Shown in pieces: positions 45,505 to 57,141 of a DNA stretch of 64,000 nt. Below the pieces are notes generated by a model. The model had not been told where the DNA came from. It ran no database searches and worked only from the letters and a program-made list of their open reading frames with translations. The stretch's first letter is position 1. Each line of letters opens with the position of its first letter. Location of the stretch: positions 64,529,187-64,593,186 of the forward strand of contig CM048839.1 of NCBI GenBank assembly GCA_026545765.1. The letters are read 5' to 3'. The DNA comes from Plantago major. Lineage: Eukaryota > Streptophyta > Magnoliopsida > Lamiales > Plantaginaceae. Made by a program: the position numbers and the translations under genes.

Positions 45505-47225
45505 TGTTGGGAAATTTGTTGGGAAATTTCTTGAGAAATTTGTTAGGAAATTTGTTAGATATTTTGATAAGAAATATCTATTTAGATTTTGTTCAGCAAC
45601 ATGATGACTTATCTTAGTCTCAGAAAGGTGATTATTACTCTTGATTCACTTGAACATTGTAAAAGAGGAAACTCACTAAGTATGATAGTCTAGCTAATCT
45701 TGTATAGGATGTTAGGTCTCAAAATGTAATTTTTATTTTATGAAGAGAAGACCAAGAAGAAGACATCCAAGCAGAACAAGATCAACGACATTGAAGACTT
45801 GAAGAAATCAAGAAGATTATCGAATCGTTGTTCAGATACCTTAGCCAGATATCTTGAAGACACGAACAGTTTTAAACAAACTGTGTCACAAGAGATATCT
45901 GAGAAATAAAAGGCCTATCTGAAAACAAGGAAAGTGTCCACAGATATCTATTCTCAGATACCTTGAGCCTTAACCACATTTCTGAAAAAGAAATATATAT
46001 TGCAAACAAAGTTGTTTCAATAAATAAGTGGTATCTGAAGATTGAAGATAAGGACGTGCAAAGAATCAGATAACACTAGTCTCTGATACAAAGCATAGTT
46101 CCGTTGACACAACAGGACAAAAAGTATAGTACAATGCATTTAATGCACGGACATAGATGTCTGAATAAAAGCAACGGCAACTTCTGAAGAAGAAGACAAA
46201 ACTCACATAAAGATTATACACAGATATCAATAGTTTGAATTTGAGCCTAACGGATACTATTCAAACGGCACTCAAATTCATCTATAAATATCAACACTTA
46301 GACTGCTGGAGAAGATACCTTAGACACACGACATAACTTGAAAACGCTGAACGTCTTACTCTCTCAAAGCAACTTACTTACTCACAAAGCTTCTATACCA
46401 AAGCATTTGATCTTGAGTAACACCAAGTTCTAAGTGTCCCGATCCTAAACAAGCATAGCTATCTGTGAAAGAGTTGAAACGAAGATCAAGTATCCGAGAT
46501 TCATTCTCTTGAACATTTATCTAAGACTTGGTCAAGAAAAGAACAAGATACCATACATTGAAAAGTGTATTAAGTATACTTGATTCACAGAGCTATCTCA
46601 ATAACTCAATAAGTTATTAAAGAAGCTCATCCGACAACTCAAACCAAAATCAACACCATAATCAAGTGGAGTACTGAAGTACTTAGTTTGAAAAATCAGA
46701 ATAGCTCCAAGGTTACCGAGTATAGGAAGTACTTGATTTGGGAAACTAAGGAATAACTCCAAGGTTATTGAGTATAGGAAGTACTTAGCTTGGGAAGCTA
46801 AGGAATAACTCAAAGGTTTCGAGTACAGAAGTACTGGGTGTGGAAAGCCGGGAACAACTCTGGGGAACATTTGGTCGGGAAACAATTGTTTAAGAATCTT
46901 AGAATAGGATTATTGTAAGGTGAACTCAATTATCTGCTCTAGTGAATTCTAGGTCTCTCGATAGATCAAGTGGATTAGTTGGAGGATTACGCCACCTCCA
47001 GATACCACTATACTTGCCGTGTTATTTACCTTTCTCAGATTTACATTTCAAAGAACACACACACACATTTTAACTGTTTCTGCACTTATCTTTATTAAGT
47101 CTTCCGCGCTCTGATTCTAAGTATCAGATATCTATTCAGATATCTGAGAAATAGTTTTTATCGACAAAAGTTTAAATGACTATTCACCCCCTCTAGTCTT
47201 TTACTTTGCCGTTATTCGACCAACA
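45505..47225 (+). mobile_element. Left LTR of copia-2, with a 12-bp duplication at its start
   Basis: The LTR proper starts TGTTGGGAAATTTCTTGAG at 45517. The preceding 12 bases TGTTGGGAAATT (45505-45516) repeat its first 12 and separate it from the GCTCC target duplication. It ends CGACCAACA at 47225. A tandem array of GGAAGTACTT units lies at about 46660-46865. The 95-codon minus frame at 46885-46598 is a shadow of that array. Confidence 0.9.
46660..46865. repeat. Tandem GAGTATAGGAAGTACTT units in the LTR
   Basis: Units of about 55-60 bp (GAATA(G/A)CTCCAAGGTTA..GAGTATAGGAAGTACTT then GGGAAACTAAG) are repeated about four times. The same array is in the right LTR at about 60945-61135. Confidence 0.8.
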
Positions 47226-47227
47226 AG

Positions 47228-47237
47228 TGGTATCAGA
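47228..47237 (+). promoter_or_regulatory. Primer binding site of copia-2
   Basis: TGGTATCAGA, two bases after the LTR, complementary to the initiator Met tRNA. Confidence 0.85.
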
Positions 47238-47339
47238 AAGGTGAGGTTCACAAGCCTTCCGTGACCGAACCTAGATCCCGTGATAGGTGAAGGAACTTTG
47301 TCCATTTTTGAGGACTATTTAATTTGTGTGTTAAGTGCG

Positions 47340-49300
47340 TATGTCTCGAGTGATGCACCCATTCTCAAACCGTAGAATTACGAGAAATGGAAAATAACAG
47401 ATGCTCCACCTTGAAGCCATAAGTGACGAAATGATCGAAGTGATAAAGAATGGCCCAATAGTCATTCAACAACTCAAACAAGTCATGGAGTTTTCTAATG
47501 GTAGAGATAGAGATCAAAGCGAAGGATCTTCACAAACCGATGCGTCAACAAGTGGGAGATCTACTAGTCAAGTTATTTACGAACCAAATCCCAGAGAACT
47601 CTGGACATCGGAAGATGCCAAGAGAAATCGTCTGGATGGTCAAGCTCGTAATATCATCATCAGATCGACACCGGAGCACACATGTAAACTGGGTGCTAAA
47701 CGGCGAAGTTACCGCAACCGATTGAAGAAATCAGCTTAACCGAAAACCAAAGAAAACAAGTTCGAAGTTCTCAAGTTGAAATTTCAAAATTTCAAACAAG
47801 GACCCATCAAACTCGAAGAACTTGATTTCAGATTTACCACCTCATGAGTGACATGGCGCCTTGGGGAAAGAACAGATACTCCCAAATGTAAAAGATTAAG
47901 ACTATTGTCAGAAGTCTTAACCACAACTGGGAGCATACCGAATTCTTTTATTTTAACCAAGGAATGCCAAATATCACTCAAGTGGAACTTTTCTCTCATC
48001 TTGCTACTGTTGATTATGAGACAACTCAAAGAGAACAAACAACTGAAAAGTTGCAAAATGTTGCTCTAATCACTCATGGAACTTCTGAAAAGAAGAAAAG
48101 TAAGGAAGAAACTGAGGATGCTCTTACTGCAAAGCAAATGAGCAAATATATCAATCGAGAAATTGAAAGAAGAAAAGCCAAAGAGAAGCTGAAAAAGCAT
48201 CTAGGCTCAAACTATCACCAGTACAAAAATATGCAAAGCTCAATAACAAGCCAAATTTCGTAAAGCATCATGTAATCGAAAAGGTAAATTGGAAACGATA
48301 TCTGTTTCTATTGTCAGAAACCTGGCCACTTCAAGAAGGATTGTCCTGCCCTCAACAAACCAAGGACATGTGACAAGAAAGATAGGAGAATCTTCAGAAG
48401 AAGCCAGAAAGCTCTATTAACTGAAGAAAGAAAATCCAAATTCAACTGGATGCTCTAGACGTTGAGACAGATTCTGAAGATGACAATTCAGATGACTCAA
48501 CCTTACCATCACCAGAATTATGTGGAGTTACTCATGATATAATCGACTTCGGCCTCAAGAAGAATGAAATGTGTGGAGTTGCCGAAATTGACGGTCCAGA
48601 CATCTCCAACATAGAAAAATGTCTTATGGCTGATGAGGTAACACATAATTCCTGTTATACTTATGAAAGTGACTAAGAGGAAATAAAAAATCTAGAAAAT
48701 CTCAGAAAAGAACTTGACATCTATGAAAGAGAATTTCTAATGATCCGAGCTAGAGCCGAAAACCTTGAAGAAGAAAAGAATTCTCTTGAAAAGGAAAATT
48801 CTCAATTAGTTAAAGAATCTGAGAGAAAGGATGCTGAAAATGCATCTCTCAAAGCTCGATATCCGAGACCTAAAAGTCACATAAAGAAGCAATGGTCAAT
48901 TACAAAAGAAATATGAAGATCTTCTTTCCGAGAACAAGGAACTCAAGAAGAAAGAATTATCTTTCAATCTTATGCCAAAGCTAGTGACACTCTTATCAAG
49001 TACAATCTTACTTAAGAGATCCTTCGAAAAGAAAGGACTCTTAATGAATACACGATGCATTGTTCTATCACTCAATAAGAGTAAGGAGAGAAGAACATTT
49101 GTAAGTACTCAAAGAAGACGGTTCCCATGCAATCTATAGTATCGGTGGAAGACAAAGATTGTCGACAAAGGAAAGGCAGCTATGACTAAACCTTTGTGGA
49201 AAAACAAGTCAAAACAAAACTCATGGCACGCTCAAAAAGAAACACAACACCGAAATGTGTAAACACCACAGTTATGTTCTCAAAAGGTAGAATTCTGTGA
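47340..49300 (+). pseudogene. copia-2 gag with zinc knuckle and coiled-coil tail
   Basis: NYEKWK (near 47370) then MLHLEAISDEMIEVIKNGP, RELWTSEDAKRNRLDGQARN and STPEHT are the gag core of Sirevirus-like elements. MPNITQVELFSHLATVDYE and AKQMSKYINREIERRKAKEK follow. A CCHC knuckle CFYCQKPGHFKKDC lies at about 48303-48345, then acidic sequence (DVETDSEDDNSDDS). A Glu/Lys-rich region at 48675-48870 (NLRKELDIYEREFLMIRARA, EEEKNSLEKENSQLV) should form a coiled coil, as in long Sirevirus gags. The frame is broken repeatedly. Gag forms the particle and packages RNA. Confidence 0.8.
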
Positions 49301-49799
49301 GCCGCAAATTCTCCCATGTCACTTTTTCTCGAAAGAAATCGACCAACCAGAGACTAGCAAAGTCCGGAGAAAAGATCTCGATAGCTTCAAGTGCGCTAAA
49401 CGGTATTGCTACAAAGGCATCGGAAAACAACTTGCTCATGAGTACAAGCAGAGCAAGAACGATGGTCGAAAGCTAGAATTGCTCAAAGCAATTATCGGCG
49501 GAAGTTAAATCAAGCCATCGAAAATCAATGCCGTGGCTAGAAGAAATCGCAAGGAAGGCTAAGTTTGTCGAAAGCAAACTCGTAAACCGACAGTATCCGA
49601 AAGCATCATATGGAGCACCTAGGAACACACCAAGGAAGAAAATAATTTTACTAATGATAACATTCATTCAAATAGAATTCTCCTTACGCCTCGCTGACAA
49701 AAGCATATTTCAAAGAAATTCATTCAAAATGGATTCCTACCGAAGAACTTTTAATTCGATTTCCATCAAAGATATGAGAACCTAATCTCCGCTTCCGTC

Positions 49800-49980
49800 A
49801 GGTGTAATGCCTCCGACTAAAGCACAATGGCTATTTGATAGTGGATGCGGAAAGCACATGACAAGAGACAAAGCAACTGTTGATTACAAAGCTTGCAACA
49901 CGTGACCAGATATCGATTTGTCGGAGGAGAATTAAACCCTATCCGGATTCGCAACGCCAAATTGGGGACTTTAACAATCA
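49800..49980 (+). pseudogene. copia-2 aspartic protease, broken
   Basis: AQWLFDSGCGKHMTRDKAT at 49822 onward holds the catalytic DSG (49837-49845) and the C.KHMT context of copia proteases. The following text has stops and many CG dinucleotides. The region KDLKYNLFSMSALHKR follows near 49997. Confidence 0.75.
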
Positions 49981-50179
49981 CCGACGACATATGTTAAGGA
50001 TTTGAAATATAATCTATTTAGCATGAGCGCTTTGCATAAGCGGTTTTACTATAAAATTCAAAGCTAACATCGCAAACTAATCGACAACGAGTCAAAGCGC
50101 ATACCTTAGTTGGTCGGCGGAAAGGCGCCTTTATGTTGCCGATTGGGCATCCGCCACAATCAAGAATGTCTCATGGTGA

Positions 50180-51080
50180 GTCAATCTGTCACGTAAGAGC
50201 ACCGTTATGGCACAAAAGAATGAGTCACTTGAACTTCAAAACTCAATGCATTTGTCAAGAAAGAGTTAGTGGTCGGCCTTCCTGTAACATCTTTCGTAAA
50301 GGATGGTATCTATTCGCCTGCCGATGGGGAAACAATCTAAGGTCTCTTTCAAGTCCAAAATCGACACTCTAAGAAAGTTAACGCAACTTTTACACATGGA
50401 TCTTTTGAATCATCCAGAATTAGTTATGCAGAAAGAAGTATGGTCCGTTGTTGTAGATGACTTCTCAAGATTCACTTGGGTTGTCTTCCGAAACACAAAT
50501 TTGATGCCGGTGGAGATACCAAACTTGTCAAAAAGCTTGAAGTCATGAAAATGACAAAGTATCCGCAATCGTATCACTATGGTACCGAAGTTTGTCAACC
50601 AAGACATAAAGGAGTTTTACCGCTAAGGTATACAACACCAACTTTCCTCTGAAGAACACCTCAACAAAATGGTGTTGCGTAAAGGAAAACAGAATCCTTA
50701 AAGAAGTCGCAAGGACAATGCTAGCGACATCAAATAAGTGAAATTTATTGGGTTGAAGCTGAAAACACAGCTTGCTACACTCAAAACAGATGCTTGATAA
50801 ACAAACACAATGACAAGACCCCCTATGAAATCTTGGTTGGTAGACCCCCTAATATCAAACATCTGAGAGTATTTGGTTGTAGATGTTTTGTTCTAAACAA
50901 TGGGAAAGATTATCTGAGAACATTTCAACCAAAGGCAGATGAAGGTGTTTTTCTTGGCTATTCCACAAATAGCAAAGCCTATAGAGTTTACAACAAAAGC
51001 ACAAAGAAAATTGAAGAATCAATTCATGTTGTATTCTATGAAGGAAATAAGAAAACACCTCCTAATGATGAAATCTCATA
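50180..51080 (+). pseudogene. copia-2 integrase, partly broken
   Basis: APLWHKRMSHLNFKT (GAG-pre-integrase), LLHMDLLNHPELVM and VVDDFSRFTWVVF are the start of the copia integrase core. After several breaks, the intact frame 50794-51081 gives NKHNDKTPYEILVGRPPNIK, HLRVFGCRCFVLNN, DEGVFLGYSTNSKAYRVYN, the C-terminal part. The enzyme inserts the cDNA in the nucleus. The left half is CG-rich and broken; the right half is clean. Confidence 0.82.
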
Positions 51081-51303
51081 AAGGTTCAAAGAACTATTAC
51101 TGAGGGACTCTAAAGAAGAATCCTCAGAAAGGAGAAACATTATTATGGAAAGTGAGGATGACTCTGACATAGAAAAGCTTGAAAAGCCTAGTAACAACAA
51201 GATGACTCACAGACATGATGAGGAATTTCCTATGAGTTTTCCAGAAATGGAACAGGTTACTGAGAACCTTCATCATGAAGAGGTATCAAAATAAGATCAT
51301 TAA

Positions 51304-52394
51304 ATGCAAGTTCCAGATATCTCTAACACTGAAAAAGTGTCAGATATCCATGACATTTCCCATATGTCAGATATCTCAGATACTGAAAAAGTATCGAATC
51401 ATAATCTTAGTGATTCACACTCAAATCACTTGGATATTGATCCTACTAGCACTAAACCTATGATGAGATGGATCAAAGATCATCCTGCAAAGGATGTAAT
51501 TGGACCAATTAATCAAGGTGTTAGGACTAGGAGAGCAATAGCTGAAAATGCTAATTCTCTTCGATGTTTCATCTCGAATATTGAAACTAAAAATTTAGAA
51601 GAAGCATTAGGAGACCAAGACTGGATCTCTGCAATGCAAGAAGAGTTGGATCAATTTGAGAGAAACAAAGTCTGGAAACTAGTTCCATTTATAGAAGGAA
51701 TAACTGTGATTGGAACTAAATGGGTTTTCAGAAACAAGATGAATGAATCTGGTGAAATAACCGTAAACAAAGCAAGATTGGTCGCTAAGGGATTTACCTG
51801 CATCAAGGCTTAGATTTTGACGAGTCATATGAACCAGTTGCCAGATTGGATGCAATAAGACTCTTTCTAGCCTTTGCAGCTCATAAAGATTTCAAAGTTT
51901 ATCATATGGATGTTAAAAGTGCATTCTTGAACGGTGAACTTGCAGAAGAAGTTTATGTTGAGCAACCACCTGGCTTTGAAGTTTCCTCAGAAAGTAGAAT
52001 GGTCTATAAACTACAGAAAGCTCTATATGGACTGAAACAGGCTCCAAGAGCATGGTATGACACTTTGGCCAAATACCTTCTGGAAAGTGGTTTCAAGAAA
52101 GGTGAAGTTGATAAAACTTTATTTACCTTAAATCATGATGAGAAACTACTCTTAGTTCAAGTATATGTTGATGACATCATATTTGGATCTAAGGACAAGC
52201 AACTTTGTAATGACTTTGCAAACCTCATTAAAAGTAAGTTTGAGATGAGCATGATGGGAGAAATGAATTATTTTCTAGGATTGCAAGTCAAGCAACTCAA
52301 TGATGGAATATTCATTAGTCAAACAAAGTATGCAAAAGATATCTCACAAAATTCAATCTTAAGCCTTCTGAAAAGAATTCTAAGATACCTATGA
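51304..52394 (+). pseudogene. copia-2 reverse transcriptase, one or two frameshifts
   Basis: The frame 51304-51813 has the linker RWIKDHPAKDVIGPINQGVR, then AMQEELDQFERNKVWKLVP, IGTKWVFRNKMNESGEI and NKARLVAKGFT. A shift at about 51800 moves to 51846-52394, with DVKSAFLNGELAEEVYVEQP, LYGLKQAPRAWYDTLA and the catalytic YVDD at 52165-52176, then MNYFLGLQVKQ. A second shift occurs near 52360. It would copy the element RNA into DNA. Apart from these two shifts the domain is well preserved. Confidence 0.92.
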
Positions 52395-53045
52395 GCATTG
52401 GAACCAAAATGACCTATACTGAATCAGATAAGAGTGTTGAAGAACATAAGTATAGGAAAGTGATAGGTTCACTACTTTACCTCACTGCAAGTAGACCTGA
52501 TATTCAATATGCCGTTGGAGTATGTGCTAGATTTCAAACAAATCCAATGCAAACACACTACAACATTGCTATGAAAATATTAAGGTATGTAAAGGGTACA
52601 GTATTAGATGTAGGATTGTGGTACCCTAAAGAAAGTGGATTGAGTTTAGCTGGGTACTCAGACGCTGATTATGCTGGAACACTGCTTGATAGGAAAAGCA
52701 CCTCAGGAACTTGTCAGTTTCTGGGTACTAGACTTATCTCATGGTTTAGCAAAAAGCAAAACTCAATTGCAACTTCTACCACGTAGGTCAATATATTGCC
52801 GTTGTTGTCCAACACAAATTCGTGGATACAACAACAACTCAAAGACTATGGACTCGATGAGAAGAAAACTCCCATTTTCTCGTGACAACACAAGTGCTAT
52901 TATGACACACGTAATCCTAAATTTCATGCCGTAACAAAGCACATTGATGTTAGACATCACTTCATCGTAGACCATGTTGAAAAGGGCAATATAGAGATAC
53001 TCAAGATTGAATCAAGACCAACTTGCGTATATCTTCACTAAGCCA
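52395..53045 (+). pseudogene. copia-2 RNase H, C-terminal part broken
   Basis: The frame 52391-52786 gives YRKVIGSLLYLTASRPDIQY, AGYSDADYAGTLLDRKSTSG and LISWFSKKQNSIATSTT, the conserved copia RNase H. A stop at 52784 is followed by CG-rich broken text still encoding QLKDYGL, DNTSAI and HIDVRHHFI-like pieces to about 53045. It degrades RNA in the hybrid during reverse transcription. Confidence 0.85.
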
Positions 53046-53124
53046 CTACAAGAAAGTAGATTCTTAACCTTAAGACATAGTCTTGGACTAATGGAACTAC
53101 CAATGAACTGAAAGAGTTCAGGTA

Positions 53125-53338
53125 TCTGGAACGGGCATCCAGAGAAGAGGTATCTGGAACGGGCATCCAGATCTGGAACGGGCATCCAGAGAAAAGGTAT
53201 CTGGAACGGGCATCCAGAGAAGAGGTATCTAGAACGGGTATCCAGACAAGAGAAAAGAGAAATCTGGAATGGGTATCCAGAAGTCAAAAAGGCTAAAGAG
53301 CAAAAAGAAAGCTTAAGATCTCTGAGACGGGAACTCAG
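53125..53338 (+). repeat. Array of seven hairpins with ACGGG loops downstream of pol
   Basis: Six units have stem TCTGGA / TCCAGA around a 7-base loop A(C/T)GGG(C/T)A: 53125-53143, 53153-53171, 53172-53190, 53200-53218, 53228-53246 (TCTAGA left stem) and 53263-53281. A seventh at 53320-53338 has TCTGAG-ACGGGAA-CTCAGA, a changed but still paired stem. Spacers are purine-rich (GAGAAGAGGTA). The minus-strand 91-codon frame here is a shadow. Confidence 0.85.
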
Positions 53339-53773
53339 ATATCTGAATCACTCTATAAACGGGGAACACAAAAGAGAATAGTATAACTATCTCGCAATAA
53401 CTACTCTTGAAACTCGTGATTATTTCTATCTTGATGAAAACTTAAAAAAAATCCTAAGTATAAGATGATTCAGATGCTAAAGGTCCTTGGTCATACAGAC
53501 CAGGATTCAGATAGCAAGTCGCCAAAATTCATTAAATGGGCACAATGACACTTGTTGATTGTGATCATTGTCAAGAAGCAATGGTGACCCTTGATGAAAT
53601 TAAGCGATTGATCTGACGGTGGAAATTAATTCGCAGTAAATAGTGGACGTTGAAATTCGCATATGGCCCACTAAGCATTTAATGCCGAATTAGCTTTTGC
53701 TCACGCGCTCGCAGTAAATCACGTATACGCATACACAAAATCAATTTGTATGTATTTGTCTCTGGGATTCAAT

Positions 53774-53784
53774 CGCTATATATA
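53774..53784 (+). promoter_or_regulatory. Possible internal TATA box before the extra ORF
   Basis: CTATATATATAGG lies about 190 bp before the ATG at 53970. The intervening sequence is CA/CT-rich like a 5' leader (TTCTACAATCTCACAAATCA). This would allow transcription of the extra ORF independently of the LTR. Confidence 0.4.
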
Positions 53785-55215
53785 TAGGATTTTGGCATAG
53801 GAAATCACTTTTGCCTAATCCGAAACTCATCTTGCACAAAATAGCAAATCCTTCTCGATTCTCGCAAAACTTCTACAATCTCACAAATCAAGATTAAGTG
53901 TTTTTGCAAAGAATTACCAATCAAATCTCTTTCAAACACCAATTTCAAATCCCTACACTATATAAAGAGATGGCCCTCAAAAGTTCAACCACATCGAAAT
54001 CTCAATCCTCCACCGGTATCCGAAAAGCAAGCACCAGAGTTGGTTATTGTGAACAACCGACCGGTAGGAGATTTTAATCGACCATTGACTTCAAATCACA
54101 TAATGATTTGGGGTGGTGCCATGGTCGAGGAATACCTCACGGTCGAATAGAGAACCGTCGCTGTAAAGCTAATTTCGACATGCTTGAAAAGGCACAAATC
54201 AAGGGCTTTCTATCCGCCGCCTAGTGGAATTTCATCACCGATGTTTTGGAATTCTACAACAACTCCTGTGATTATTTCGTGTTTCAAGGCACCGAAATAG
54301 TGTTCACAAAACCTCACCCAAGGAAAGGAAATCCTTCCGACTTAACAACTTTCAGAAGTTGTTCGAAGTTTCAAAATCTTGGAAAGGATTTTGAAATAAA
54401 CACCAAGGATGATGAACTCCTTGAAGGTGTTAAAGAACTTTATGTTGACGTGTGATCTTGAAAATCGATACACCCACCCACCGAAGTTCAAGCTTCGACA
54501 TCCCAACCGTATATCCGATGGTTCACCGATGTACCGCCATGCATTCTTCATGATGCTTTGATGGTCTACAAGGAGGTGTTGACCAGACTAGCCAAGAACG
54601 GTGGATGATGATGTTCTTGAATCAACAAGACAAAAGGCCGAAAACCCTTTTAATCGGGGAAAGTACGCCTTTCTGAAGTTTGTGAAGAAGATTCAAGGCT
54701 TCGAGCCTAAGATTACCAAAGGACTAGCTGAGCCAAAGGCCATTGTAGGATATGGTCTGAAAATATGCTACTTGCTGGAAAAGCTTGGCATTAAGCTCAG
54801 AGAGACGGCTGAAATAGCCAACAAAGAACTTACTCTACAAATATGAGTATACAAACTTGATGAAAAAGGTTACCGGGTCTCGTAAAGGTTCTAAGAAGCG
54901 AAAGTCCTAAAAGGTATCTCAAGAAAATGTTATGACTAAGAAGCCTGTAACTTCAAGAAAGAAGTCTCCGGGCAAATCAAGACACACCTAAAGAGGTTAT
55001 CGATTCTCGATATCTTCAGCATTGCCGATGAACCGATAAAGGCGTATGAAATCATCAATGCCAAAAAGAGTTATCAATCATCGAATAAGTAGACTCAAAG
55101 AAGAGAAAGTGCTTTTAAATGTTGCGACTAATGCGTAAAGCCTTGCCGATGAACTCATAAATGCCGCCAAAAGTGGTGAAAACACCAAGCCCTATCTGCA
55201 GAAACCGCAGGAATA

Positions 55216-56661
55216 ATGGACCAATCAGTTCCTAATGCTGATGAGAGCTCTGACGATGAAGATGATGAATTGGTCATCTCTCAAGTCCTAGAAAGAACAA
55301 AGAGGGCTAAGGTTACTGAAACAGTAACTGGTGATAAGGTATCTGAAGAAGAACCTACACCACAGGTTGCTGAACCTATAGCAAAGGTTGTTGGTGCAAA
55401 CACATCATCAGGGAATATTTCTCTTGCACAACTTCAAAAAGCCCTGATGAATGGTATTTTAGTACTAGCGGATGCTGATGGAAACGCCACAACTAAAAAT
55501 TTGGAAGAACTTTCTACTGATCAATCCTCTACTTCCAGACAACCACAACAACCACAATCACAACAACCACAACAGCCACAAGTGGTTGATGAAATGGTAA
55601 ATGAACTCCATTTCGAATTACCAAAGAATACAAGATATCAAAAAAATCCTGCAAAAGAGCAGGTTCCCCAACTCACTGAGAGGGATCAAACTGAGACATC
55701 TCCTCAGAATGATCAACCAGGGGAGGCAACTGAGTTGCATACTCAGGAAATGTGTGAAGTACCAGAAACTTCAAGCAAAGAAACTACACTGGGACAAGAA
55801 GACCAAAGTATAGAAAGGTCACAAGTTCCAGAGACCAATCAGCCTGAAATTGCTCAGGTAGCTGACCGGTTTAACTCTTATCTTGTGAAAATTTTTATGC
55901 TTATACATCTTGTTACTCATAAAATTTCTTTGTTACAGGCTGAGTTAGAAACACAAAAACAAGAGGAAGCTGAAAAGCTTACCTCAGAAACTGAGAAGGA
56001 GGTTTCCTCAACCTCGCCTCTTAAGACATCTGAGCCTGTGTCATAGGTAATAATGGATTCTTAAGATAACACTTCTTCAGTTATAAGTTTATGTGCTTAA
56101 TCATTAAAATGTTTCTAACAGGCTCCAACTGAGATGGAAGAAGATAAGGCAGAAATGCCAGAGACAAACCCAGAGACCAACAAGGTTTCTGAAGAACACA
56201 TCACTGAGCCTTCTAGCATGAAGGTATATGACAAATCAAGTGATAAGTATTCTTCATCTTGGGTTATCTTATATCTCTTCTAAAAATATTCAATACTTTC
56301 TACTCACAGGATCAATCAGAAGTAGAAATGCACGGGGACAAAGTTGCGACATCCCCTGCATCAATGGAAATTGATGAGGCATCAAGGCCTTCATCACAAG
56401 AAAAGATTCCAGAGACTGCACAAGTCTCTGAGAGACAAGTATCTGAGCCTCCCATGGAGGTAATTGACATCTCAGATATCTGACTTGTCACTTAAAGTTT
56501 TCTTGATAAAATTTCCTAAGTATTGTGATAATATTAATTCTCAGGTTCAAGAAAGAAAGGTTGATGAGGACCAGACTTCCAAGTCTCCGCCTCACAACAA
56601 GATATCTGAGACACCAATTGTCTCAGTAGAACAAGTCTCTGAGCCTGAAGTACTTACTCAG
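55216..56661 (+). CDS. ORF3 central part: five phase-0 exons with four small introns (predicted)
   Basis: Predicted exons are 55216-55857, 55939-56046, 56122-56223, 56310-56459 and 56545-56661. Introns are 55858-55938 (81 nt), 56047-56121 (75), 56224-56309 (86) and 56460-56544 (85). All start GTA or GTAAT and end CAG, with T-rich 3' parts, and all interrupt between codons. Introns 3 and 4 contain stops or shift the frame if retained. Exons 2-5 share a Glu/Ser/Thr-rich pattern ending near SEP (TSEPVS, ITEPSSMK, VSEPPME, VSEPEVLTQ), so they look like duplicated exon-intron units. Exon 2 ends in a TAG codon just before the GTAATA donor; a donor at GTGTCA five codon-bases earlier would avoid it. 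Splicing is inferred from sequence only. Confidence 0.55.
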
Positions 56662-57006
56662 GTAACTCAGAAACTAAACTACACTTCTACTCAGATATCT
56701 ATAAAAGTTTTGAAGCTCACTCAAAACTCTTTCTTTCGTGCTCAAACAAGTGCCGAAAGGTGCTCAAAGGTTGAGACAAGGGACCTACTTCCCTTCTTCA
56801 AAGCTCACACCTTGCCCAAGCACATTAAATGCTTCAAGAAATGGCAAAGGTTAAGGTGCTCTGATCTCTCTGAAATATTGAGAATCACAGATCAACCAAA
56901 CAGACGAGCACGAGCTCTTGACTTGGAGACATACATCCATGCAATGTTCCCTACGGAAAAATACACAGCCATAATTTATTGCATAAGGATTTCTCCAGAG
57001 AAGTAG

Positions 57007-57141
57007 CGCATACTTGATACAAGCCTTTGAATGTGCAGATGGTCGACAAGATTACAAATGGCATTTAAGCCACCCCGCCTCAACTCGCAATTTATACCTT
57101 CAACAAGAAGAGGTTAATGGGCGTAAGATCACTATTCTCAA
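57007..57141 (+). other. CG-rich broken patch within ORF3
   Basis: The open frame ends at 57006 and reopens at about 57142. The 135 bases between contain stops in every frame and frequent CG, like other broken patches of copia-2. Confidence 0.4.

Noticed and set aside
46598-46885. Minus-strand 95-codon frame
   Set aside because: A shadow of the tandem GGAAGTACTT repeats in the copia-2 LTR.
53012-53287. Minus-strand 91-codon frame with repeated SGCPFQIP-like units
   Set aside because: A shadow of the hairpin array.
53125-53338. CRISPR-like direct repeat array
   Set aside because: Spacers are irregular and not unique, the repeats are internal hairpins in a plant retrotransposon, and no cas genes exist here.
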